Shown piece after piece: positions 7,972 through 16,059 of a stretch of DNA of 64,000 nt. Made by a program: the position numbers and the translations under genes. Below the pieces are notes generated by a model. That model had not been told where the DNA came from and searched no databases. It saw only the letters and a list, made by a program, of their open reading frames with translations. Position 1 is the stretch's first letter; every line of letters begins with the position of its first letter. Origin of the DNA: JABDMH01 sp965223165 (lineage in GTDB: Bacteria; Bacteroidota; Bacteroidia; Chitinophagales; Saprospiraceae); NCBI GenBank assembly GCA_965223165.1, contig CBDCVQ010000018.1, forward strand, positions 434,001-498,000, given 5' to 3'.

Positions 7972-9219
7972 TTAGTCTCCTTCCAGCTTGTGGATGAGTG
8001 CCGACACATCAGAAGTACTGGTGGCCGTCTCGCCGATCAACTCGGCTTCGTCTGCCGATATACATCGCATGATACTCAAGGATCGCGTCCCCAGATGGTT
8101 GTCTGGTGAAAAACTGACCGACAAACCCGAAGGAGAATTGAAGGCCCCTAGGTTATTGAGCGCCTCAACGAAGGACTCGCGGGTGAGATCCCTGCCGGCC
8201 CTCCGGAGTCCTTCGACCAAGATCTCGATCCAGGTAAAGCCCGCAGACGCAAAAGTCCCCCATCTTTCATCTGGGTAATACTTGGCAAAGGCCGCCTGGT
8301 ATTTCATCATGCCGGCGTTGCTTTCGTCGTTAAACATCGTAGCCACGGGATAGGTGAAGTAGACACCTTCCCAGGCTCCCTTCGTGATGTTGTGCATCAG
8401 GCTCAGGTCCGACAAGACGAGGGAAGCCAACCAAGCGGGCTGGTATCCGATCACCGCCGAGCTGCCCATTGTGATCGCTGCTTGGCGAGGCAACAGCCAC
8501 AAAAAGACAGCATCCGCTCCAGACTCCTTCAACTTTGCTACATGCGAAGACAAGTCCGTATCTGTGATCTCCACCGGCAGCGCAGCGACCAGCTCTCGAT
8601 CGTGCTTGGATAGATAGTCCTCTACTCCTACCAGACCACTCTTGCCAAAGTCGTCATTGACATAAAGAATACCAATTTTCTTTGCTTCCAATTGCTCCAC
8701 GGCAAATTTGGATAGCAGCGTTGCCTCATCAAAATAGAGCGGGAAAGAGGTGAAAATATTCTCCTTGGTTGGATGCGTCCAATAGGTGGCGCCCGTCATG
8801 GGTGATATCCAGGGCACGTTGTTCTCCTCGAGGAAGCCGGCGACGGCCATTCCCGGAGCCGTACCGATACCACCGGCGATGGCAAAGACCTCATCTCGCT
8901 GCACCATCTCCCGAACAGCGGGCACCGTGACTGAAGGATTATATTGATCATCCTTGTAAACAAATTTGATCTGGCGCCCATGGATGCCACCCTCGTCGTT
9001 TATCATCTTAAAATAAGCATCGGTGCCTTTCAAAATCACTCCCCAAGCCGCTGCCGGTCCTGTCATCGGCCCCCACGAGCCAATCAATATCTCGGTGTCG
9101 GTCACGCCCGTCGTGTCTCCACTGGAGCCTTCGTCGCCTTCGCTGGCACCTCCACAGGCAGCCAGGAGCATCATGATTGCCGATGCCATTAGGAGTTCAA
9201 AAAATCTGGATTGTTTCAT
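7972..9219 (-). CDS. Liv-type ABC transporter substrate-binding lipoprotein
   Basis: This 415-residue protein belongs to the type I periplasmic-binding family (LivJ/amide-binding-like). The ATG at 9219 gives a lipoprotein signal, MKQSRFFELLMASAIMMLL ending in AACGG; the open frame to 9288 only adds an unlikely leader. The family hallmarks are clear: 'EILIGSWGPMTGPAAAWG' at the start of the mature domain, 'YFKMINDEGGIHGRQIKFVY', 'DDQYNPSVTVPAVREM' and 'FAIAGGIGTAPGMAVAGF'. It would capture the ligand for LivHM. Homologues of this type bind branched-chain amino acids, amides, urea, aromatic acids or other organic acids. Because the neighbour is an acyl-CoA ligase, a carboxylic acid ligand is more likely here than an amino acid (inference). 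Confidence 0.9.
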   Translation of the reverse strand: MKQSRFFELLMASAIMMLLAACGGASEGDEGSSGDTTGVTDTEILIGSWGPMTGPAAAWGVILKGTDAYFKMINDEGGIHGRQIKFVYKDDQYNPSVTVPAVREMVQRDEVFAIAGGIGTAPGMAVAGFLEENNVPWISPMTGATYWTHPTKENIFTSFPLYFDEATLLSKFAVEQLEAKKIGILYVNDDFGKSGLVGVEDYLSKHDRELVAALPVEITDTDLSSHVAKLKESGADAVFLWLLPRQAAITMGSSAVIGYQPAWLASLVLSDLSLMHNITKGAWEGVYFTYPVATMFNDESNAGMMKYQAAFAKYYPDERWGTFASAGFTWIEILVEGLRRAGRDLTRESFVEALNNLGAFNSPSGLSVSFSPDNHLGTRSLSIMRCISADEAELIGETATSTSDVSALIHKLEGD

Positions 9220-9256
9220 GCAACTTCTACTGTTTTGATGAGTAATAAAATCGGGA

Positions 9257-11071
9257 TTAGGCATACATTTTCTCAATAAGCTCTTCATACTGATGATTGA
9301 TGAATTTTCGCTTGACTTTCATCGTTGGTGTCACTTCACCGTCCTCTACATAAAGCCGCTTGTCGAGGATCGTAAATTTCCGAATATTCTCCACACGCGC
9401 TAATTCCTTATTCACGTTTTGCACCTCTTTCTCGATGAGTTGCCTAATGTCGGAATGGGTGGCCAGATCGGAGTAGGAAGTATATTGGATCTTTTTATCC
9501 CTAGCGTATTTATTGATGTTGTCCTCATCCAAGATAATGATGGCGGACAAAAATTTTCGCTTATCTCCGATTACGATCGCGTCATTGATATAGATATTGG
9601 ACTTCAATTTGTTTTCGATCTTCTGCGGAGCAATATTTTTTCCGCCGGCGGTAATAATTAGATCCTTCTTTCGATCGACAATGCGCAAAAAGCCCTCTTC
9701 GTCAAATTCACCTATATCCCCGGTATGCATCCAACCATCCTCCAAGGCAGCTGCCGTCGCCTCGGGATATTTGTAGTAGCCGGGAATGACACCCGGGTGG
9801 CGTACCAGAATTTCACCCTCATCCGATAGGCGGACTTCCGATCCTCGTATAGGTTTGCCCACAGACCCCAGCTTAAATTCCTGCGACGTGGAAAGACTAA
9901 TAATGGCGCAAGTCTCGGTCATGCCATAACCTTCCACCATCTTGACACCCAGCATGTGGTAGAAGCGCAGCACCTTGGGTGAGATGGGAGCTGCACCACT
10001 CAGCGCGTAGCGCATACGATCCATGCCCGTAATGTATCGCAACGGAAAAAAGACCGTCCAAAAGGCAAGAAATCGTGCGATACGGAGCCAGACTCCGGGC
10101 CGCTCTTTGTCTAAAATCTTGGTGATGTATCGTTCGCCCACCCGGAGAGACCATTGGAAGACCTTCCGGTTCAACCAGGGTGCATCGCCCATGCGAATGA
10201 GGATGCGAGATTGGAACTTTTCCCAGACGCGCGGTACCGCGTATCCGACGGTGGGTCGAATCTCGCGAAGATTTTGAGCAATCGTCTCTGGACTCTCTGC
10301 AAAATTGATGGTGTAGTCGATGCCCAACGGCAAGAACGTGCTAAATACCCGTTCGAAAATGTGGCAGAGCGGGAGGAAGGACATCGTATCATCGCCGGCC
10401 CAAACCAATCCGTCCCGGTAACTGGCGAGCTGCTCCGTCATCCAAAGGATATTGCCCCCCGTGAGCATGGCCCCCTTGGGTGGTCCCGTGGTACCCGAGG
10501 TATAAATCAATACAGATATGTCGTCCGGCTGTACCTTTTCGACACGTGCCTGGTGTAGCAAAGGCTCCTTGGTAAAACTCGTCTTCCCTCGCTCGACAAA
10601 ATCCTCATAGGCCATCAGCTGAGGGTCCTCCAGTCTTTCGAGTCCCTTCTTGTCCCAATAGATCACGTACTCCAACCCGGGCAAGCCGTCGCGCATCTGC
10701 AGCCACTTATCCACCTGTTCTTCGTTTTCGGCAAAGAGGATCCGGCATGCAGAATGCCCCAGGATGTACTGCACTTGTTTCCACGCATTCGTCGTATAGA
10801 TCCCGACCGTGCGCGCACCCGCCATCTGGATACCCATATCCATGTATAGCCACTCCGGACAATTCTCTCCAATGATACCCACGAAATCGCCGGACTGTAT
10901 GCCCAAGTCCATTAGCCCATGCGCTACGTACGCTGCCTGGCGATGATATTCGTTCCAGCTGACTTCATGCCATAAGCCGTGCTCCTTATGACGCATGGCG
11001 ATCTTGTCGCCCCTTTCTTGGGCAGTATGGATGAAAGCGGCAGGTACACTTTTGTGTTGGGTCGGACTCAT
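9257..11071 (-). CDS. Long-chain-type acyl-CoA synthetase (AMP-forming)
   Basis: This 604-residue ANL-superfamily ligase activates a carboxylic acid with ATP and then CoA. The P-loop is 'LIYTSGTTGPPKGAMLTG', the A5 motif 'GYGMTETCAI', the hinge 'HTGDIGEFDEEGFLRIVDRK' followed by 'DLIITAGGKNIAPQ', and the C-terminal lysine region 'EVTPTMKVKRKFI'. Length and motifs match the FadD15/FACS group. The start ATG overlaps the livF stop by four bases (ATGA), which implies translational coupling. It sits inside the importer operon between livF and the binding protein, so uptake and CoA trapping of the same acid is the simplest reading. The chain length or aromaticity of the substrate cannot be read from the sequence. 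Confidence 0.93.
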   Translation of the reverse strand: MSPTQHKSVPAAFIHTAQERGDKIAMRHKEHGLWHEVSWNEYHRQAAYVAHGLMDLGIQSGDFVGIIGENCPEWLYMDMGIQMAGARTVGIYTTNAWKQVQYILGHSACRILFAENEEQVDKWLQMRDGLPGLEYVIYWDKKGLERLEDPQLMAYEDFVERGKTSFTKEPLLHQARVEKVQPDDISVLIYTSGTTGPPKGAMLTGGNILWMTEQLASYRDGLVWAGDDTMSFLPLCHIFERVFSTFLPLGIDYTINFAESPETIAQNLREIRPTVGYAVPRVWEKFQSRILIRMGDAPWLNRKVFQWSLRVGERYITKILDKERPGVWLRIARFLAFWTVFFPLRYITGMDRMRYALSGAAPISPKVLRFYHMLGVKMVEGYGMTETCAIISLSTSQEFKLGSVGKPIRGSEVRLSDEGEILVRHPGVIPGYYKYPEATAAALEDGWMHTGDIGEFDEEGFLRIVDRKKDLIITAGGKNIAPQKIENKLKSNIYINDAIVIGDKRKFLSAIIILDEDNINKYARDKKIQYTSYSDLATHSDIRQLIEKEVQNVNKELARVENIRKFTILDKRLYVEDGEVTPTMKVKRKFINHQYEELIEKMYA

Positions 11072-11892
11072 CGCCAGGTTCTTTTTCGTTTATAACGTTG
11101 GTATCCTTTGAGCGACTCGGTGTCCCTGACACCCAGATAAAATTCCTTGACGTCTTCGTCGTCTTTCAACTGTTCTGCCGGGCCCTTCAGGACAAACCTT
11201 CCATTCTCCATGATGTATACGTCATCCGCAACCTGGAAGGCCATATGTGCATTTTGCTCGACCAGCAAAATGGTGATGCCCTCCTCATTGATGGATCGAA
11301 TGATTTGAAATATTTCTTTGACCAGCAAGGGCGACAGGCCCAGGGACGGCTCATCCATAATAATGAGTTTGGGCCGGCTCATCAAAGCCCTTGCAATGGC
11401 TAGCATTTGTTGCTCACCACCGGAGAGCGTACCCGCCAGTTGCTGCATGCGTGGTCGAAGAGCGGGAAAGTGGGTCAACATGCGCTCCAAGTCCTCCTGG
11501 ATGCCCTTTCGATCGCTGCGCAAATAAGCCCCTACCTGCAGGTTTTCCTTGACCGTCAACTCCTCAAATACCTCCCGGCCTTCGGGTACATAAGCGATGC
11601 CACGGGCGACAATGTGCTCCGTATCTCGTAGTTGGATGGGATGCCCTTCAAAATGTATGGACCCCTTTTCCGGCTGGTCATCAATTAAACCCATAATACT
11701 ATTGAGCGTCGTGGACTTACCCGCCCCATTGTTGCCCAAGATTACGGTCACACGACCTTCCAGGACGGAAAAAGAGATCCCGTTCAACACCTTGACCTTA
11801 TCGTAGTAGGTCTCAATGTTTTTAATTTCGAGCTGGATTTTTTTGTCCGTCACTACCCTTCCATGGTTTTCCGTTTTCATCATCGATTCCAC
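11068..11892 (-). CDS. livF: ABC transporter ATP-binding protein, LivF type
   Basis: A 274-residue ATPase of the hydrophobic amino acid transporter (HAAT) family. Walker A is GNNGAGKST, the signature LSGGEQQ, Walker B LIIMDEPSLGLSP, and the H-loop region ILLVEQNAH. 'YVPEGREVFEELTVKENL' is a LivF hallmark. The C-terminus carries a basic tail, 'YQRYKRKRTWR', longer than in E. coli LivF. Two further ATGs follow the first within five codons, so the exact start may be 11883 or 11880. It pairs with LivG to energise LivH/LivM and overlaps the acyl-CoA ligase by four bases. Confidence 0.92.
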   Translation of the reverse strand: MESMMKTENHGRVVTDKKIQLEIKNIETYYDKVKVLNGISFSVLEGRVTVILGNNGAGKSTTLNSIMGLIDDQPEKGSIHFEGHPIQLRDTEHIVARGIAYVPEGREVFEELTVKENLQVGAYLRSDRKGIQEDLERMLTHFPALRPRMQQLAGTLSGGEQQMLAIARALMSRPKLIIMDEPSLGLSPLLVKEIFQIIRSINEEGITILLVEQNAHMAFQVADDVYIMENGRFVLKGPAEQLKDDEDVKEFYLGVRDTESLKGYQRYKRKRTWR

Positions 11893-11898
11893 AATACG

Positions 11899-12672
11899 TC
11901 AGACAACTTCTCCAAGATATGCACGCATTACTTCGGGATGCTCCAGTACTTCCTGCACCGACCCCTCGGTAATTTTCTCTCCAAAGCTAATGGCCAGTAC
12001 CCGGTCCGAGATGTCCTTGACCAGCTGCATGTTGTGCTCAATGACGACAATGCTAATGCCCAGTTCGTCCCGGATATCTTGAATCCAAAAGATCATGTCT
12101 TGCCGCTCCTCGTTATTCAGCCCGGCGGCAGGCTCATCCAGCAAAAGAAGCGATGGTTCTAATGCCAATGCTCTGCCCAGCTCCACCAGTTTTTGCACAC
12201 CATACGGCAGCGAGAACACTGGCCGTTCGCGGTAGGCCTCCAACTCTAGGAGTTCAATAATCTCCTCCACCTTTTTGCGGTGCTGCACTTCCTCCTTTGC
12301 TGCCGCAGTCCATCTAAAATTGAGGCCCAGCACTTGCAGCACCGAGGCCTTCATCTTTAAGTGACGGCCTAGGAGCAGGTTGTCCATGGTGGTCATGTGG
12401 TTAAATAATTCGAGGTTTTGAAAGGTGCGAGCGATGCCACTGGCCGCAATTTGATCGGGAGACATCCCATTAATTGCTACGTCGCCAAGCGTGATGGTCC
12501 CCTGATCCAGGGGATAAAGACCATTGATGCAATTAAAAATCGTGGATTTGCCCGCGCCGTTCGGGCCGATAATGGAAAATATTTCTCCTTTTTTTACTTC
12601 AAAGGACAGATCCTTGACTGCCACGACTCCTCCAAAGGCCTTGCTGATATGTTGGACTTGAAAAAAACTCAT
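11899..12672 (-). CDS. livG: ABC transporter ATP-binding protein, LivG type
   Basis: About 257 residues, the second ATPase of the importer. Walker A is GPNGAGKST and Walker B LLLLDEPAAGLNNEE. 'SGIARTFQNLELFNHMTTMD' is characteristic of LivG, and 'VVIEHNMQLVKDISDRV' is the H-loop region. The ABC signature is degenerate, 'FSLPYGVQKLVELGRAL', as is normal in LivG. I start it at the ATG at 12672 (MSFFQVQHI), four bases after the livH stop. The open frame runs up to 12705, but that start would overlap livH by 29 bases and only adds residues that do not look like family sequence. Six bases separate it from livF. Confidence 0.92.
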   Translation of the reverse strand: MSFFQVQHISKAFGGVVAVKDLSFEVKKGEIFSIIGPNGAGKSTIFNCINGLYPLDQGTITLGDVAINGMSPDQIAASGIARTFQNLELFNHMTTMDNLLLGRHLKMKASVLQVLGLNFRWTAAAKEEVQHRKKVEEIIELLELEAYRERPVFSLPYGVQKLVELGRALALEPSLLLLDEPAAGLNNEERQDMIFWIQDIRDELGISIVVIEHNMQLVKDISDRVLAISFGEKITEGSVQEVLEHPEVMRAYLGEVV

Positions 12673-12676
12673 TCGA

Positions 12677-13552
12677 TCAAACTTTACGGACATAGTGCCT
12701 GTCAAAAAGGCCTGAAGGTTTTATGAATAAGACCAACATGATCACGGTAAAGGCTACGACTGACTTGAACTCCAGCGAGACGTAAAAACCAAAGAGGTTC
12801 TCGATCAAACCTAGGAGAAATCCACCGATCACCACACCGGGGAGGCTGCGCATCCCCCCTAAAACGGCGGCGGCAAAGCCCTTGAGCAGTGGGTCCCACA
12901 TCATGGTGGGGTCCAAGGTAGCGATCGGCGCTACGAGAATCCCTGCGATGGCTCCGACGATGGAGCTAATGCCAAAGGAAATCCCTAGAATGCGGTTGGT
13001 CGGGATGCCATTAAAACGGGCCGCCCGTACGTTTTGCTGACTTGCCTTCATCGCCAGTCCCAACTTGGTATGCTGTAGGAGGAGATAAATACCGATCATG
13101 ACAAACACCGCCATCAGGATCGAGGCCAGATTGTGCTGGGTGAGCACGGCGCTGCTGGTTTGAAAAACGACCTCGGATTCGGAAAATGGCAATGAAAACA
13201 TCCGTTGATCACTACCCCATCGCCAACCCGCCAACCCGTACAAGATCATTTGAAAGCCAAGCGTGATAATGATAAAACCCAGCAGGGTAGGCTCCTTAGC
13301 CCGACGGATGAAGGCAAACTCCAGCACAAAGCCAAGGACGAAGGCAAAGGCGAATGTGGTCAGCAAGGCCGGCAAAAATGTCCATCCGAAGGACTGAAGC
13401 AGTACAAAGGTGATATAGGTGGAGAACATGGCCATTTCTCCCTGGGCAAAATTGGGTATTTCCGACGCCTTGTAAATGATGCTCATCGCTAGCGCGATCA
13501 AGGCGTATGTACTGCCTGCAACCAGTGAATTTATGAGTAGTTGTTCAATCAT
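12677..13552 (-). CDS. livH: ABC transporter permease, LivH type
   Basis: A 291-residue inner-membrane permease with about eight hydrophobic segments. The start 'MIEQLLINSLVAGSTYALIA' and 'GEMAMFSTYITF' are the LivH N-terminal pattern. The cytoplasmic coupling loop is 'GLAMKASQQNVRAARFNGIP', and the C-terminal 'GGMRSLPGVVIGGFLLGLIE' is highly conserved in the family. It forms the channel with LivM. It lies 9 bases after livM and 4 bases before livG, so the five transporter genes are one transcription unit. No odd features. Confidence 0.93.
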   Translation of the reverse strand: MIEQLLINSLVAGSTYALIALAMSIIYKASEIPNFAQGEMAMFSTYITFVLLQSFGWTFLPALLTTFAFAFVLGFVLEFAFIRRAKEPTLLGFIIITLGFQMILYGLAGWRWGSDQRMFSLPFSESEVVFQTSSAVLTQHNLASILMAVFVMIGIYLLLQHTKLGLAMKASQQNVRAARFNGIPTNRILGISFGISSIVGAIAGILVAPIATLDPTMMWDPLLKGFAAAVLGGMRSLPGVVIGGFLLGLIENLFGFYVSLEFKSVVAFTVIMLVLFIKPSGLFDRHYVRKV

Positions 13553-13561
13553 TGCCTTGCA

Positions 13562-14608
13562 TTAGAAGGGCCACAAATTCCAATAGCGTTTGATCCGCAG
13601 CCAAATACCATTGAGTCCCAGGGGCTCAAATAAAATGACAGCCACGAGGATCAGGCCGGTGAGTACCCATTTTATATTGGCGATGCCTGAGGGGTTCATG
13701 AAGGTCTCGGAGAAGGCCTTTATAGCTGCGCCAAAGAGCGGAATCTCCACCACCTTGTCGAGCTGCAGACTGAGATAGGTCATGACCACCGCTCCCATAA
13801 TGGAGCCAGTGACCGTACCCAAACCACCCAGCACGATGGTGGCCAAAAAGATCACGGACATCATGAAGTTAAAGTTGCCCGGTGTAACAAATTCGAGATA
13901 TAGCGCCCAAAGACATCCTGCTACCCCGGCAAAGAAGGCACTAATGGCAAAGCAAAGCGTCTTGTAGCGTGCAAGCGGTATGCCTACGACGGAAGCGGCT
14001 ATGTCACTGTCCCGGACGGCCTGAAATGCCCGGCCAATCCTGCTCTTGAGCAAGTTGCGCGCAAAGAGCACCATCATCACCGTGATCAGGGTGACCAGAT
14101 AGTAGAGTCCCACATCGTATTTCAAGCCTGTCCATGCCAGATTCATCTTTGGCACGCTCATACCCATTCGGCCTCCAAATACATCCATTCGGCCAATGAT
14201 GACCATGACCGCCAGACCAAAGCCGAGCGTCACAATCGTCAGGTAGGGGCCCTCCAACTTTAGCGAGGGTATGCCAAGGACCGCCCCCACGAGTGCAGAG
14301 ATCAAACCGGCGGCCGGCAGCGCAAGCATGAACGGAAGGCCCATCTGAAGAAGGAATGCCGTCGCATAGGCGCCAATCGCCACGAATCCTGCATGGCCCA
14401 GTGAGATCAGCCCCGTGTTACCTACAAGAATATTGAGGCCCAAGGCCACAATGATATTGATCGCAATGAGGTTTGAAATCGACAGGTAGTAGGTCTTGAC
14501 GAGGAAAGGTAGGGAAGCCAGCAGCGCCAGCAGCACGAGCGTCCAGACGAGGCTGGCGGTGGTCGGAAATAGTACTATGTCCTCATAGTATTGCTTCTTG
14601 AGCTTCAT
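13562..14608 (-). CDS. livM: ABC transporter permease, LivM type
   Basis: A 348-residue permease and the first gene of the operon. Hydrophobic segments fill most of the length. 'NLIAINIIVALGLNILVG', then 'TGLISLGHAGFVAIGAYATA', is the LivM signature. The coupling loop is 'GRAFQAVRDSDIAASVVGIP', and 'VLGGLGTVTGSIMGAVV' is the conserved C-terminal segment. The start ATG at 14608 precedes 'KLKKQYYEDIVLFP'. Upstream is 740 bases without a gene, so the operon promoter must lie in 14609 to about 14760; no consensus TAnnTTTG element could be fixed there. Complete Liv-type importers are much commoner in Proteobacteria and Chloroflexota than in Bacteroidota. Confidence 0.92.
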   Translation of the reverse strand: MKLKKQYYEDIVLFPTTASLVWTLVLLALLASLPFLVKTYYLSISNLIAINIIVALGLNILVGNTGLISLGHAGFVAIGAYATAFLLQMGLPFMLALPAAGLISALVGAVLGIPSLKLEGPYLTIVTLGFGLAVMVIIGRMDVFGGRMGMSVPKMNLAWTGLKYDVGLYYLVTLITVMMVLFARNLLKSRIGRAFQAVRDSDIAASVVGIPLARYKTLCFAISAFFAGVAGCLWALYLEFVTPGNFNFMMSVIFLATIVLGGLGTVTGSIMGAVVMTYLSLQLDKVVEIPLFGAAIKAFSETFMNPSGIANIKWVLTGLILVAVILFEPLGLNGIWLRIKRYWNLWPF

Positions 14609-15030
14609 CTACTGTTCTCCCAGGTTCGGTCCGTTATGAGTGTTCATGGTGCAGGGAATCGCACTGGTCAAGGCGCGTTCTCTAGTTTACTAAAAATTCC
14701 AAATACCGGCGCAATCTTAGCACTCCCTCATGCGTAAAATCGTAGGGCTGCCGCAGCCACTCCGTGGCATGTCCAGCTAACCGGACCGGGACAGGGAAGC
14801 GAGTGCCAAAATCGATTCACTGCTTCGAAGAAAGGGCGTACCGGCGAAAGTGACAACCTGTTGAGGACGAAGGACCCAAAATATTGAGCGACGGGGCGAA
14901 ATCCTGATCCGCTTCTGCTCTCGGGAGGTGTAATGCACCATAGCCCCCTGCCCCTGCGTTCTCCGCTGTGCTGCGAAACGCCGGGGAGACACCCATGGCA
15001 AATACGATTTGTCTTGATCCACCACGCTTC
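14609..15030. other. Gene-free stretch between the Liv operon and the sugar operon
   Basis: Several short open frames occur on both strands, but none shows a recognisable domain, signal peptide or start context. The half nearest livM should contain the operon promoter. The part from about 14945 is GC-rich and already resembles the 90-base repeat that follows (CGTTCTCCGC and CGAAACGCCGGGGAGAC pieces). Confidence 0.5.
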
Positions 15031-15330
15031 GAAAGACCAGGGGTCCAGGGGTTGTCTCACGCGGAGCCGCGGAGAGCGCAGAGAGCATCAAGGAATCCTC
15101 CAAGTACACCCCGGCGTTCCGAAGGACGCAGGGGACGGGGGTTATTTCACGCGGAGCCGCGGAGAGCGCTGAGAGCATCAAGGAATCCTCCAAGTAAACC
15201 TAGGCGTACCGAAGGACGCTGGAGACGGGGGTTATTTCATGCGGAGCCGCGGAGAGCGCTGAGAGAATCAAGGAATCCTCCAAGTAAACCTCGGCGTACC
15301 GAAGGACGCTGGAGACAGGGGTTTCCTCAC
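15031..15330. repeat. 90-bp tandem repeat, about 3.3 copies
   Basis: The block GCGGAGCCGCGGAGAGCG begins at 15061, 15151 and 15241, an exact 90-base period. Each unit continues with ...GAGCATCAAGGAATCCTCC and a GAAGGACGC...GACGGGGG end. A partial, more diverged unit precedes at 15031. Copies 2 and 3 differ at only a few positions. Because 90 is divisible by three, the array creates long open frames on both strands (for example 14968-15357, repeating 'HAEPRRA'); these are not genes. The array ends 14 bases before the 3' end of the epimerase gene. Confidence 0.9.
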
Positions 15331-15344
15331 CCTCAGGCACTACC

Positions 15345-16043
15345 CTACTGCCCATAATAAGCATCCGGACCATGCTTGCGCTCGAAGTGCTTCTTGACCA
15401 GCGCCTCCTTCAAACGAGGGGCATCGGAGTTGATCGCGAGGGTCAGGTAGGCCATCTTGGCCAGCTCCTCCAACACAGCGCTGTTGTAGACGGCCTTGTC
15501 GACGGTGGCACCCCAAGTGAAGGGTGCGTGATTGCCCACCAGCACCATCTCGACCTCCCTGGGAGAGAGGTCTCTTTCTCGAAAGGCCTCGAGGATCTGA
15601 TGGCCCGTCTCCAACTCGTAGTCCCCTTGAATCCGCTCGTCCGCCATGGGCGGTGCGCAAGGGATGTCCACCGTCAGATGGTCAGCGTGTGTGGTACCAA
15701 AAATGGGGATGTCTCGCTGCGACTGAGCCCAGGCCGTCGCATAGGTGGAGTGGGTATGCACGATCCCTCCGATATGATCCCAGTGTCTGTAGAGCACCGC
15801 ATGGGTCAGTGTATCTGATGAGGGCCGCATGGTACCCTCTACAATCTGATTGTCGAGATCGATGATGACCAGGTCTTCGGGCCGTAGGTCCTTATAGGCG
15901 ACGCCGCTGGGCTTGATCGCAAAGACCCCCTTGTCGCGGTCGATGGCACTGGCATTGCCGAAGGTAAAAAGCACCAGGCCCAGGGCGGGCAATTGCATAT
16001 TGGCATGGTAGGCAGCCTCCTTGATATCTTGGTATTGACTCAT
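15345..16043 (-). CDS. araD: L-ribulose-5-phosphate 4-epimerase
   Basis: A 232-residue class II aldolase-fold enzyme that converts L-ribulose-5-phosphate to D-xylulose-5-phosphate in arabinose catabolism. Zinc ligands are visible in 'IVHTHSTYATAWAQ' and in 'VLVGNHAPFTWG'. The phosphate-binding 'GNASAID' and 'KPSGVAYKDL' segments and the C-terminal catalytic Tyr region 'GPDAYYG' are present, so it looks complete. It is the last gene of the operon, 16 bases after araB. No araA (isomerase) is present in the window. The same fold serves L-fuculose aldolase, but the length and the C-terminal Tyr motif favour AraD. Confidence 0.92.
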   Translation of the reverse strand: MSQYQDIKEAAYHANMQLPALGLVLFTFGNASAIDRDKGVFAIKPSGVAYKDLRPEDLVIIDLDNQIVEGTMRPSSDTLTHAVLYRHWDHIGGIVHTHSTYATAWAQSQRDIPIFGTTHADHLTVDIPCAPPMADERIQGDYELETGHQILEAFRERDLSPREVEMVLVGNHAPFTWGATVDKAVYNSAVLEELAKMAYLTLAINSDAPRLKEALVKKHFERKHGPDAYYGQ

Positions 16044-16059
16044 ATCTCAATGCTAAGTG

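Noticed and set aside
14728..15357. Overlapping frames repeating 'HAEPRRA' or 'SALSAAPRE'
   Set aside because: Produced by the 90-bp repeat on both strands; no start context and no family.
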